NCBI RefSeq assembly: GCF_001426685.1
Contig: NZ_LMFB01000019.1
Span: 103,005 to 167,004 of the forward strand
Direction of reading: 5' to 3'
Length of the DNA stretch: 64,000 nucleotides
From: Rhizobium sp. Root483D2
GTDB taxonomy: Bacteria; Pseudomonadota; Alphaproteobacteria; Rhizobiales; Rhizobiaceae
The notes beneath the pieces were generated by a model, which saw only the letters and a list, made by a program, of their open reading frames with translations, did not search any database and was not told where the DNA came from. Below, piece by piece: positions 18,566 through 27,403 of the stretch (position 1 is the first letter of the stretch; each line of letters begins with the position of its first letter). Position numbers and translations under genes: made by a program.

Positions 18566-19898
18566 GGGCCGCCGGCCTTTCTGCCAGCCGTTCCCCGGTC
18601 AGCGTCGCCGACGATTGGAAGCGCAGGCCATACAGGCAATAAAGGAAGGTGAACCAGAGTAGATTGCCGCCCTCGAAGAACAGGCTTTCGAGGCCGGCGT
18701 TGAAAATGAGGTAGAGCCAGACCCGGATGAAAAGCCGCGTCAGATCGGAATGTTCGATGGCTGCAGGCAAGCGCGATATGTCGCGCAACGGCAAGAAGAG
18801 CACCCAGACCAGGGTCATGAGCAGGCCGGGAATGCCGGCCATCAGGGCGATGTCGAGGTAGGAATTATGCCCATTGGCTGCCGCCACCGCCCAGGTTTCG
18901 ACGGCACCGCCGCTATAGACCAGTTCCTGTGTCTGCCAGAATGCCTTGATGCCGTAACCGGTGACCGGATTTTCTGACAATGCCGTAAAGGCAAAGCGCC
19001 AGATGTCGGCGCGGTTGGTGAACGTGGCGTCGATCCCCAGCGAGCTGATGAAATCGCCAAGTGGCTTGATGACCGCCGAGCCGACGGCAAACAGATTGAA
19101 CAGCGCGACGCCACCGACCGCAATGGGTATGCGCAGAAACCGGAAGCGCTCGAACATGAAGGCAAGGATCAGGATGCCGGGCAGCATGGCGCTGGAGGTC
19201 TTGCCGCCCGTGTGCAGCAGGAAAACGACCGACAGCACAACGATGGCGATCCCCGCCAGCCGCGACCAGGCATTCATGACGAACAGCCCGAAGAAGCAGG
19301 CAAGCACCATGGCGGCGGCGGCGCTGTTCTTGTGTGGAAAATGCCCGCGCCACATGCCGGCATTCATCGGTTCGCGCAGCTCCGAAAGCTGGTGGATCGA
19401 CAGTTCCGGTTTGAAGACAACGCCGTAATAGGCGGTTGCCAGCGTGATCAGCGTGCCGATCGCCAGCATCTTGGCAAATTGCTTCTCCGATGACGGCATC
19501 AACAGATAGATACTGGCATTGATGGTTGCCATGACGGTCAGGACGACAGCCTTGATGCCGAGCATCGGATGGTTGGATATTAGCGACACGAACAGGAACC
19601 AGCCGAACATCGGCAAGAGCAGGGCACGCGGCTGCAGGATGGTGGCGCGCAGCGGGTGGAAAAGGCCGTAGCAGAGCGTGCCGGCAAACAGGCTGAGCGA
19701 GACGATCTGGTTGAGCCGGTTGGAATTGCCGGCGGACGGGTCGAGGATGTTTTCGCCGGTGAGATCGACGAATGGCGTCATGGAGATCCAGAAGAACAGG
19801 AAGATCGCCAAAAACAGCACCGGACCGGCGCCGATACCGGACGTTCCGATGCCGGCGGTGTCCGGGACTGCGTGAGTGTCCGGCGACGCGGTCTTCAT
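18558..19898 (-). CDS. O-antigen ligase/polymerase-like membrane protein
   Basis: The 446-residue protein has about ten to twelve hydrophobic helices and a large periplasmic loop near residues 325-385, the layout of the Wzy/WaaL (O-antigen ligase) superfamily. The conserved GHNSYLDIALMAG segment of that family is present near residue 380. In this locus it most likely polymerises repeat units, though ligase activity cannot be excluded. ATG 19898 follows the Wzz stop codon after one base; the frame extends 51 codons upstream, but only through the Wzz gene. Confidence 0.85.
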   Translation of the reverse strand: MKTASPDTHAVPDTAGIGTSGIGAGPVLFLAIFLFFWISMTPFVDLTGENILDPSAGNSNRLNQIVSLSLFAGTLCYGLFHPLRATILQPRALLLPMFGWFLFVSLISNHPMLGIKAVVLTVMATINASIYLLMPSSEKQFAKMLAIGTLITLATAYYGVVFKPELSIHQLSELREPMNAGMWRGHFPHKNSAAAAMVLACFFGLFVMNAWSRLAGIAIVVLSVVFLLHTGGKTSSAMLPGILILAFMFERFRFLRIPIAVGGVALFNLFAVGSAVIKPLGDFISSLGIDATFTNRADIWRFAFTALSENPVTGYGIKAFWQTQELVYSGGAVETWAVAAANGHNSYLDIALMAGIPGLLMTLVWVLFLPLRDISRLPAAIEHSDLTRLFIRVWLYLIFNAGLESLFFEGGNLLWFTFLYCLYGLRFQSSATLTGERLAERPAAHA

Positions 19899-19899
19899 C

Positions 19900-21528
19900 T
19901 CAGCCCGTGCGCGGCTGGTGCTGGCGAAACGCCCGCAGAATGCCGAACAGCAGCGCAAGACCGATGCCGATGGCGATACCGGCAAAGGCGCCGGCGGCCA
20001 GCAGGAGCAGCGTTCTTGGCGGCCAGCTGCGCGATTGCGGCGGCATTGCACGGGAAATCACCCGGATGTTGGAGGTGTTGATCTGCTGCTGCTCGGTGAT
20101 CTGCTGAGCACGGGTCAGATGCGTTTCGTAGAGCGCAGCCTTGGCGCGCGCGTCGCGTTCCAGATCGCGCAGTTCCACCTGGGAATCGTTGTCCATGTAG
20201 ACGGTCGTCTGCTGTTCGCTCGCCTTGCCCTGCAGCGCTGCCAGCGCCGATTTCGCCTGATTCATGTCGCCGAACGCCGTGTCGGCGATCCGCCGGGCTT
20301 CGTTGTCGATCGAGGCCTTCAGGGTCGACAGATCGGAGTTTGCTGCCGTGATCCGGGGATGCCTTGTGCCATAGGTCAGCTTGAGGGAATTGAGCTGCAA
20401 CAGCGCCTGATCGTAGTCCTGCCGCAGCGCTGTCATGGCCGGGGAGGCAAAAACGGAGGCCGTGCTGGTCCGGCCCGTGGAGATAGCGTCCTGCATCTGT
20501 TTGTAGCGGGTTTCCAGCTCGATAAAGCGTTGCTGCGCCGTCAGGACCTGGGTGTTCAACTCGGCAACCAGCTGGGTGCTGACCAGTTCGCCATTGGCGG
20601 ATTGCAGCCCGTTCCTGCGCTTGAACTCCTCCACCTTGGCTTCCGCGCTGGTGACGTTGCGGCGAAGCTCTTCCAGCCGATCGTTCAGCGTCGTCGCGAC
20701 CCTGCCGGCACTTTGCGCGGCAGATTCGAAGATTTCCTTTTCAAAGGCATCGACCATCGCGTCGGATACCGCCACCGATTTCTCAGGGCTGTCAGTATAC
20801 ACGCCGAGCGACACGACGAAGGAGCGTTCTTCCCGGCGGGCTTCGACACGCTCAGCCAGCGCGCGGATTGCGCTCAGCATCTTGGCCTGCTCGGTCTCGT
20901 TCTTGCTGGCGCTCGAAAACAGCTGCTTGATGCCGTCGAACAGGCCCGGCTTCACGAATTCCTCGTCCTGCGTCAGGTTCATGCTGGCGATGACGCGGGT
21001 CAGGACATTGCGGGATGTCAGGACACGCAGCTTGCTTTCGACCTCAAGCAGCTGGGAATCGCGCAGCGGGCTGTTGCCGAACACGTCGTCGTTGACGACC
21101 TGAAGATTGGCGGGATCGATGACGAGGTCCGTATAGACGGTATAACGCGGCTGCGCGGCCATCGCATAGATCAGGGCGGCGGCCATGCAGAGTACCGTTG
21201 CCCCGATAATCCAGAGCAGGCCATCCTTCAACCACTGAAAGACGTCATCGGGGCCGATGGCGCGAAGGGCCGCGACATATCCCATGATCTGCCCTTTGAC
21301 GGGCGTAGGTGGCGTGTTGATCTGTTCGGAAATCGCTGCCTGCTGCTGGTTTGGCGAAAAGGGAGTGCGGCTTGTCTCAGCAGTTTGGGATGGGTGGTGG
21401 GCGGGGCGGAAATCGTCCTCGTCGTCGGAGACCAGATCGAGCAGGGAACCGGGGCGCGGGCGAGCGCGCGCAGCCGTTTCCGGGCGCTTGGTCGCTTGCC
21501 GCAGTTCCGGCTCCTTCGGCGTATACAT
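19900..21528 (-). CDS. Wzz/GumC-type chain-length and export protein
   Basis: This 542-residue protein has the polysaccharide co-polymerase layout: a disordered N-terminal cytoplasmic part, a membrane helix near residue 105 (LLWIIGATVLCMAAALIYAM), a long periplasmic coiled-coil region, and a second helix near residue 510. There is no C-terminal tyrosine-kinase domain, since it ends soon after the second helix, so any BY-kinase would be encoded elsewhere. The start is ATG 21528 with GGAGA eight bases upstream, not the distal start at 21594. One base separates it from the polymerase/ligase gene. Confidence 0.88.
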   Translation of the reverse strand: MYTPKEPELRQATKRPETAARARPRPGSLLDLVSDDEDDFRPAHHPSQTAETSRTPFSPNQQQAAISEQINTPPTPVKGQIMGYVAALRAIGPDDVFQWLKDGLLWIIGATVLCMAAALIYAMAAQPRYTVYTDLVIDPANLQVVNDDVFGNSPLRDSQLLEVESKLRVLTSRNVLTRVIASMNLTQDEEFVKPGLFDGIKQLFSSASKNETEQAKMLSAIRALAERVEARREERSFVVSLGVYTDSPEKSVAVSDAMVDAFEKEIFESAAQSAGRVATTLNDRLEELRRNVTSAEAKVEEFKRRNGLQSANGELVSTQLVAELNTQVLTAQQRFIELETRYKQMQDAISTGRTSTASVFASPAMTALRQDYDQALLQLNSLKLTYGTRHPRITAANSDLSTLKASIDNEARRIADTAFGDMNQAKSALAALQGKASEQQTTVYMDNDSQVELRDLERDARAKAALYETHLTRAQQITEQQQINTSNIRVISRAMPPQSRSWPPRTLLLLAAGAFAGIAIGIGLALLFGILRAFRQHQPRTG

Positions 21529-21670
21529 CCGTTCTGTCTCCGCAGCGTGCTTCAAGCCCGTACAGACTATCGCCGTGTTCTGGGTGAACATCATGAATAG
21601 CCGCTTATGGTAAACCGGACGTTAAAATGGCGGATGCGAGTACGCGCATATCGGGTATCCCCAGCGGTCC

Positions 21671-21704
21671 AGAATCCGTCTGCTTGAAGATGAAGCACTC
21701 TAGA
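21671..21704. repeat. Single-arm relative of the palindromic repeat
   Basis: The stretch AAGATGAAGCACTCTAGA here matches the outer arm of the repeat at 8953-9138 (AAGATGAAGCGCTCTAGA), with weaker similarity extending left to AGAATC at 21671. No opposite arm is visible nearby. The repeat runs into the TAG stop codon of the adjacent GNAT-like gene. Confidence 0.45.
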
Positions 21705-22872
21705 AATCGTGAAGCAGCCGGCTCCAGCTTTCCGAAGCAAGGCCGCCGGCATAGAAGCCATCGCCGCTGGCGGCTGCCTTCAGGTCGGCGTGACGCGTCA
21801 CCAGGCAGAAATAGCCGGTATGCCGGTGGACCAGATGGCGCTGGCGCAGCACTGCCTGTGTCAGGAACGGCTGGGCCATGCCCTGCGCGCTTGCATATCC
21901 AAGGTTGTCCAGGTCGGCAAAAAGCTGCGCGATGACGGCAGCCTCCTGGCGCTCATGGCAAAAGACATTCATGACCATCGCATTGCGGCCATCGGCACCA
22001 AAATAAAGGTAGCAGCCGATCTCTTTTCCCTGCGCATCCATGACGCCCCGGCATTGCAGTTCGCCGAGCGATGCGTTCAGTTTTGCCGCCGATATCAGCC
22101 AGTCAAATTCGGGCTTGGAAAACACCGGATGCACGGAAAAACGCTGCATCATTATGTGCGCCTGTTCCATGAATTGCGAAGGCGAGAGTGGTGCGCTGGT
22201 AATGCCGTCATGGGCAACTGCGGCGAAGGAGCGTTTCGAGCGGCGCACGAAACTGTCCGCAAGGCGCGCAAGTCCGTGCAACGGCAGTCTGGCCAGCGGC
22301 TTGATCTTGCGGCAGGCGCGGTTAAGCGCTGTTGCGGCTGGCCGGAACGTGCGATGCCATTCGAGGCTCTGGACGGGCAGGACCAATCCCCCCGCAGCGA
22401 CCCAATGGTCGGCGCTGACAGGCGATGCATTGTCGGAAAAGCAGAAATCCTGGCGTGCGGCGCGCATCATGCGGGCAAGACGTGCGGCACCCGCCGCACC
22501 GGATTTTCCTTCCGCCATGAAGGCGCAGAGGATCTTCGCGGTGACCGTGCGTCCGTGAACATTGAACTCCACCGGCATGGCGAGGATGGCGCTATCGATC
22601 GCCGACGTTTCGTTGAGGTGGACGATGCTGCCGGCATCCGGCGTGTAAAAAGGGCTGCTGAAGAAAACCGTTTCGAGATAGCCCGCCAATTGGCTGTCCG
22701 TCGCCCGGTTGTTCTTGCGAAAGGTCCGGGTGAAGAGATCGGCAATCGCCGGCAAGTCGGATCGCTCCATCGCGCGGACCGTGCCTGCATGCGGCCGCGC
22801 GCGTTCCTCCGCGGCGGGCGGGCCGGAAAGTTCGACGGGCTTTCTCAGTGCGCTTTCTGCAGCGGGTGTCAT
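21700..22872 (-). CDS. GNAT-like acyltransferase, polysaccharide locus
   Basis: The 390-residue protein begins with a GNAT-type N-terminal pattern (TVRAMERSDLPAIADLFTR, residues 31-49), and the rest is not a standard single-domain GNAT. It is paralogous to the protein at 25240-26355: both have a YLET segment, a VHL motif, and the C-terminal pattern GF(Y/F)xGLAxExWSRL. ATG 22872 was chosen over the upstream frame (to 23250), which overlaps the flippase gene. It lies between the flippase and Wzz genes. Transfer of an acyl or aminoacyl group to the polysaccharide is inference. Confidence 0.7.
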   Translation of the reverse strand: MTPAAESALRKPVELSGPPAAEERARPHAGTVRAMERSDLPAIADLFTRTFRKNNRATDSQLAGYLETVFFSSPFYTPDAGSIVHLNETSAIDSAILAMPVEFNVHGRTVTAKILCAFMAEGKSGAAGAARLARMMRAARQDFCFSDNASPVSADHWVAAGGLVLPVQSLEWHRTFRPAATALNRACRKIKPLARLPLHGLARLADSFVRRSKRSFAAVAHDGITSAPLSPSQFMEQAHIMMQRFSVHPVFSKPEFDWLISAAKLNASLGELQCRGVMDAQGKEIGCYLYFGADGRNAMVMNVFCHERQEAAVIAQLFADLDNLGYASAQGMAQPFLTQAVLRQRHLVHRHTGYFCLVTRHADLKAAASGDGFYAGGLASESWSRLLHDF

Positions 22873-22954
22873 AATCCACTCTTCAAATCCGGCTCTTTCA
22901 GCCAGTGTATTTACAGTATGCGGGTCAGTATTTTCCAAGCAACCTGACGCGGCC

Positions 22955-24292
22955 TCATGCAAGGGTGGCACCGGCTGCATCTTTTGCCTCATCCTTCTTT
23001 GCGTATCGAAAGAAGACCGCCCAGGCGACGGCCACCATTGCAATCTCGATAATGTAGAACGACACGACTGTGCCCATCGGCGGGGCGTACCATGTTGCCC
23101 AGGCGGCCAAGGCCGCGCCCAGAATGCTGCCAAGACCCATGACGCTGGCGCGCGCCGCGTGGTATCCGGCGGCCCCCAGCGCTTCGACCGCAATCGACCA
23201 CATGCCGAGCGGCACGACGACCCAGCAGAGGCTGCGCACGAAGGAAACAAGCGTCAGATATTCGTGGCCGAACAGGTAGGGCAGCAGCGGTGCCAGAAGA
23301 AATACGGTTGTTGCCGCTGCCAGGCTGATGCCGGTGGCGGCAAACAGCACCTTGCGGATACGGTCCATCGCCTTGTGCAGGCCATTGGCCGCCGCCCGCG
23401 CCGAACCCGGATACATCAGCCGGTTCAAGGCTTCGACGGAGAGATAGCTGCTTTCGAGAATACGGCGGGCGACGCTGTAGCTTGCGACGATTTCGGCTGT
23501 GGTCACGAGGCTCAGCGTCAGGAGGTCGGCATTCTGGCGAATGGCGCGCAAAATGAAGGGAATGCTGAAATACATGCCGAGCGGAAGTTCTTCGCGCACG
23601 ATCCGGTATTCGGGACGCCCGAGCTTAGCCAAGGCACGGATGCAAAAGGCAGCGACCAGCACATGGCAGGCAAATTGCCAAAGCGCCCATTCGGCAACCG
23701 TCGAAACACCAAAGGCAAGGCACGCAAGCGCTGCGGCGACCGTGCGCGCAATCGCAAAGCCGACCACGGTCATATTGGCCGAGACGAAATTGGAATGGCC
23801 GATGAAGATCTGCTCGGTCAGGACAATCATACGCACGAAAATAATGTTGGTGACCAGCATCACCGCCATATCGAGGAGGTTCAGTGACGGATCGGGCGAA
23901 AGCGCAAAGAAGAACGGCAATATAGCCACGCCGAGCAGAACCAGCGCCACGCCGCTGATGGTTGTCAGGATGATGTTGTGGCCAAGCATGACCGGATACA
24001 TCGAGGGATCGCGTGCGACGCGCCGGACCAGGCACTCCATGCCGCCCAGTCCGCAAAGATGGACGGCAATGTTGCAAACGGCGCTGACGGCGACGAAGAC
24101 GCTGAACTCATTGACGCCGAGCGAGCGGGCGAGAATGGCGAAGGTGAGCAACTGGGCAGCCGAACTCAAGATGAGGCTGCCGCCGGAAGCCATGTAGGAC
24201 ATGACCATCGACATCAGCGTTCGCTGCTTGGGCGCATGGAAAGCGTCCGTTGTCACCGCCGGTTTCTCCTCTTGCGGGCGTGCCTGTTTCAC
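22955..24292 (-). CDS. Oligosaccharide flippase (Wzx/MATE-like)
   Basis: This 445-residue protein has about 12 to 14 hydrophobic helices and the PST/Wzx N-terminal pattern (SGGSLILSSAAQLLTFAILA near residue 38). Wzx proteins move undecaprenyl-linked repeat units across the inner membrane. The start is a GTG at 24292 (VKQARPQEEK); internal ATGs at residues 27 and 30 are alternatives. It is the first gene of the minus-strand polysaccharide operon, divergent from the HemK-like gene, so the main promoter is expected in the gap before it. Confidence 0.85.
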   Translation of the reverse strand: MKQARPQEEKPAVTTDAFHAPKQRTLMSMVMSYMASGGSLILSSAAQLLTFAILARSLGVNEFSVFVAVSAVCNIAVHLCGLGGMECLVRRVARDPSMYPVMLGHNIILTTISGVALVLLGVAILPFFFALSPDPSLNLLDMAVMLVTNIIFVRMIVLTEQIFIGHSNFVSANMTVVGFAIARTVAAALACLAFGVSTVAEWALWQFACHVLVAAFCIRALAKLGRPEYRIVREELPLGMYFSIPFILRAIRQNADLLTLSLVTTAEIVASYSVARRILESSYLSVEALNRLMYPGSARAAANGLHKAMDRIRKVLFAATGISLAAATTVFLLAPLLPYLFGHEYLTLVSFVRSLCWVVVPLGMWSIAVEALGAAGYHAARASVMGLGSILGAALAAWATWYAPPMGTVVSFYIIEIAMVAVAWAVFFRYAKKDEAKDAAGATLA

Positions 24293-24487
24293 TTGATGAC
24301 CCCGGCAACAATACTTTCATTCGCTGCAAAGGTCGTTAATTCAGCCGTGAAACACGTTGTTTGACGCCACAGAATTCATATTGAGGTTAACGGTTGGCAT
24401 TAACAGACGGATTTCAGTTTATGTTTACTTCACTACGCTATTGATTGCAGAAGGTTTTGACGGTTGCAGGTTGGAGTTGCTGTTGTG
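24293..24487. promoter_or_regulatory. Divergent promoter region of the polysaccharide locus
   Basis: This 195-bp gap separates the flippase gene (minus) from the HemK-like gene (plus) and is AT-rich for this genome (for example 24350-24445). It should carry promoters for both directions. I see no clear palindromic operator in it. Confidence 0.4.
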
Positions 24488-25186
24488 ATGGACAAGGCAG
24501 GTGTTGAGGACCGGACGGGAGCGGCGCTGCATCGTTTCATGGGCGTTGACCTGGAACTGGCTCCCGGCGTGCTCGTACCCAGGGAGGAAACCGAGCTTCT
24601 GGGCCGTACAGCGCTCCGGTTGATCGAGGGACTGCCCGATTATCCGGCCGGAGATCTGCGTGTCATCGACATGTGCTGCGGCTCCGGAAACCTGGCGCTG
24701 GCCATCGCCACGCATGTTCCCAAGGCGCGGCTCTTCGCCTGCGATCTGACGGACGAGACCGTGAACCTTGCAAAACGCAACGCCGAGCGCTGCGGGTTTT
24801 CCGATCGCATCACGGTCATCCAGGGCGACCTTTTCGGTGGCCTTGCCGGGCGTGATCTCGACGGCAAGATCGATCTGATCGTCTGCAATCCGCCCTATAT
24901 CTCCACCCAGCGTCTCGAAGGCGATAGCGCCCATCTTCTCGACAACGAGCCACGCGAAGCCTTCGATGGCGGACCCTATGGTATCTCCATCCATCAGCGT
25001 CTCGTGCGCGATGCACTGGCATTCCTGAAACCGGGCGGCTGGCTGGCCTTCGAATTCGGCGAGGGTCAGCACCGCCAGGCCGCAGCGCTTCTTGCCCGGG
25101 CACGCGGATATGAGCCTGCGGCCTTTGCCGAGGACGCGGCTGGCCTTCCGCGTGCCGCCTATGTTCAAAAACGCTCCGATGTTTAA
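24488..25186 (+). CDS. HemK/PrmC-like methyltransferase without N-terminal domain
   Basis: The 232-residue protein has the HemK-type catalytic half: GVLVPREETELL (residues ~26-37), the SAM motif VIDMCCGSGNLALAIA, and the NPPY motif (VCNPPYIST), which methylates a planar amide or amine nitrogen in the family. The N-terminal five-helix domain that PrmC uses to grip release factors is missing, so this is probably not the release-factor enzyme. It sits next to the second GNAT-like gene, divergent from the flippase. ATG 24488 is preceded by TTGGAG; GTG 24485 is an alternative. The substrate is unknown. Confidence 0.8.
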   Translation: MDKAGVEDRTGAALHRFMGVDLELAPGVLVPREETELLGRTALRLIEGLPDYPAGDLRVIDMCCGSGNLALAIATHVPKARLFACDLTDETVNLAKRNAERCGFSDRITVIQGDLFGGLAGRDLDGKIDLIVCNPPYISTQRLEGDSAHLLDNEPREAFDGGPYGISIHQRLVRDALAFLKPGGWLAFEFGEGQHRQAAALLARARGYEPAAFAEDAAGLPRAAYVQKRSDV

Positions 25187-25239
25187 CCGATTTCAATCGG
25201 GCCTGCTCGAAGAACCCGTTGCCGGAAGCTAGAAAGCCG

Positions 25240-26355
25240 ATGAGTGAAATTCGCGCGTTGCAAAGCTCCGATATCCCGGCCCTTGCCGGGATGTTTCAAC
25301 GCGTCTTCCGCGATAGCAAGATGCAGCCAAGCAAGGCGCTTTCGGACTATCTGGAAACTTTCTATCTCGATGCACCCGGCCAGGACATCGGTATTCACTC
25401 GCTCGTTCATCTCGATGACAGCGGCGAGATGACGGGTTTTGTCGGGGCAACGGGATTACCGGTGACATTTGATGGCCGGCCGCTGCGCGCCGCCATTTGC
25501 GGCTCGCTGATGGTCGAGGGGCGGGAGGCCGATCCGCTGGCCGGTGCGCGCCTGCTCAAGGCATTTCTTGCAGGGCCCCAGGATCTCTCGTTCAGCGAGA
25601 CGGCCAGCGAAGTCTCGGCCTCGATGTGGATGAAGCTGCGCGGGCTGGCCTTGCCGCAATACAGTCTCGACTGGCTGCGCATCATCCGGCCGGCCGGTTT
25701 TTTCACCGAGCTTGGATCGAGCCGCATCGGCGCTGCGCGGCTTCTGTGGCCGCTGGCCCGCAAGACCGACGATATACTGCGCCGCCGCATGGGGGCTGAT
25801 GATCTACGGTGGTCCGGCATTCCGGCGTCGTGGAACGGGCAGGGGAGCTTCAAAACGCGTGGTGTGTCCGTCGATGAGTTTGCCGCGCTGTTTGTCCGGC
25901 TGACAGCGCGCTACCGGCTCCGGCCTGATTTTCCGCAAGCGCAGCTCACCTATATCCTGCAGGATGCCAGGCAGGCGCGGACAGAAGGCGAGGCGGTGTT
26001 CTGCCAGGTGGAGGCGCGCACCGGTGCCGTCATCGGGGCATTCGTCTATCACGGCGATGCAGGGCGCATCGGCCGGGTTCTGCAGATCCTGTCCATCCCC
26101 GGGCAGGAACGCCAGGTCATCGATTGCCTGATCGCACATGCCACAGAGCGAGGCCTGGTCGCGCTGCGCGGCCGCACGCAGCCGGCTTTGCTTGAGGCTA
26201 TGCTCGGCCGGCGCATCTCCTTCACCCATATCGCTTCAAGCGTCATTCATACCAAGGATCCGCAGATCCTGCAGGCCTTCCAGAATGGCGAAGGGTTCTT
26301 CAACGGGCTGGCTGGTGAACATTGGAGCCGGCTTGCGGCGGGCGATATCGGCTGA
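25240..26355 (+). CDS. GNAT-like acyltransferase, second paralogue
   Basis: The 371-residue protein starts with a GNAT-type segment (SEIRALQSSDIPALAGMF) and is paralogous to the protein at 21700-22872 along its length; conserved segments include SDYLETF, SLVHLDD, and the C-terminal GFFNGLAGEHWSRL. It follows the HemK-like gene on the plus strand with a 53-bp gap. No signal peptide or membrane segment is visible. Two such paralogues around one polysaccharide locus suggest decoration of different positions or with different donors, which is inference. Confidence 0.7.
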   Translation: MSEIRALQSSDIPALAGMFQRVFRDSKMQPSKALSDYLETFYLDAPGQDIGIHSLVHLDDSGEMTGFVGATGLPVTFDGRPLRAAICGSLMVEGREADPLAGARLLKAFLAGPQDLSFSETASEVSASMWMKLRGLALPQYSLDWLRIIRPAGFFTELGSSRIGAARLLWPLARKTDDILRRRMGADDLRWSGIPASWNGQGSFKTRGVSVDEFAALFVRLTARYRLRPDFPQAQLTYILQDARQARTEGEAVFCQVEARTGAVIGAFVYHGDAGRIGRVLQILSIPGQERQVIDCLIAHATERGLVALRGRTQPALLEAMLGRRISFTHIASSVIHTKDPQILQAFQNGEGFFNGLAGEHWSRLAAGDIG

Positions 26356-26389
26356 TACCCGCCCGCTGCCGTGTTCGCACGATCATCTG

Positions 26390-27403
26390 TTATTTCGGCG
26401 CGATCTCGCTGACGGGTTCGACCAGTTGCGGCGCCAGATGCAGGTAGCGGGTTGCCTTGCGCTTGGCTGTGATGTCGGCCCAGACGCGTGACATCTGATC
26501 GGCCGTGAGGCCGGCAGCAGCCGCAACACGATCTGCGGGCAGATTGTTGTTGAGGCCGTAAAGGCAGAGATCCATCCGGTCGTAGGGCAGGGAGAAGTAG
26601 AATTCCTCCTGCGTCTGCTGCAGCGAATAGGTGTCGGTCGTCGGCGGGCGTTTGCAGATTTCGTCGGGCACGCCGAGATAGGCTGCCAGCTGATAGACCT
26701 GGGTCTTGTAGAGATGGGCGATCGGTTTGACGTCGGCTGCGCCGTCGCCGTTCTTGACGAAGAAGCCCTGGTCATATTCCAGCCGGTTCGGCGTGCCGAT
26801 GACGGCAAAGTTCAGCCGGTCCGCATGGAAATATTCGAGCTGCTTGCGGGTGCGCTGCTTCATGTTGGTTGCCGCAACAATGCCGAGATAGACCGACGGC
26901 GTCATGCGCAGCTTGGTCTGCTTGCCATCCGGATCCTGCACGACAAGGTAGGAAATATTGTAGCCGTCGCCTTCCAATGCGTTGGAAATGACGATCTTGG
27001 AGGCCCAGGCGCCGGTATAGTCTGGAACCAGTTCGCGGATGAAGGCATCGCGGCGATCGTAGCAGCCCATGGCCTGCAGCGATGGACCGATATCCTCGAC
27101 AATGCTGTCAATGCCGAAAGTCTCGGCGATGGTGCGGCCGAGCCGCAGGCTTTCCGGATCGGAATCGTTTTCCGGCATGAACAGGGCGTAGACGTTCTTT
27201 GCGCCAACAGCGCGGGCGGCAAGCGCTGCGCAGACGCTGCTGTCAATACCGCCGGAAAGGCCGAGGACAAGGCCTCGCTTGCGTAAAGGACCGCGCAACT
27301 GCTCGCGCAGCGCAGCGACGATTTTGTCGGTTTCCTTCGCCGGGTCGATTGAAAGCGTTGCCTTCGAAAACGCGGCGGATGTATCGGCATTGTGCATGTT
27401 CAT
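26390..27403 (-). CDS. nadE: NH3-dependent NAD synthetase homologue
   Basis: The 337-residue protein has the ATP-pyrophosphatase loop SGGIDSS near residue 50 and the overall pattern of ammonia-dependent NadE. No glutaminase domain is attached. It overlaps the ligase gene by four bases (ATGA) and is the last gene of asparagine synthetase-ACP-ligase-NadE. In family enzymes, nicotinate adenine dinucleotide is adenylated and amidated with ammonia. Rhizobia typically carry a long glutamine-dependent NadE for housekeeping (recollection), so this copy may amidate another carboxylate. True NAD synthesis remains possible. Confidence 0.85.
   Translation of the reverse strand: MNMHNADTSAAFSKATLSIDPAKETDKIVAALREQLRGPLRKRGLVLGLSGGIDSSVCAALAARAVGAKNVYALFMPENDSDPESLRLGRTIAETFGIDSIVEDIGPSLQAMGCYDRRDAFIRELVPDYTGAWASKIVISNALEGDGYNISYLVVQDPDGKQTKLRMTPSVYLGIVAATNMKQRTRKQLEYFHADRLNFAVIGTPNRLEYDQGFFVKNGDGAADVKPIAHLYKTQVYQLAAYLGVPDEICKRPPTTDTYSLQQTQEEFYFSLPYDRMDLCLYGLNNNLPADRVAAAAGLTADQMSRVWADITAKRKATRYLHLAPQLVEPVSEIAPK

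Noticed and set aside
19876-21600. Plus-strand frame of 574 codons
   Set aside because: Antisense to the Wzz gene, which has clear domain structure and a ribosome-binding site.
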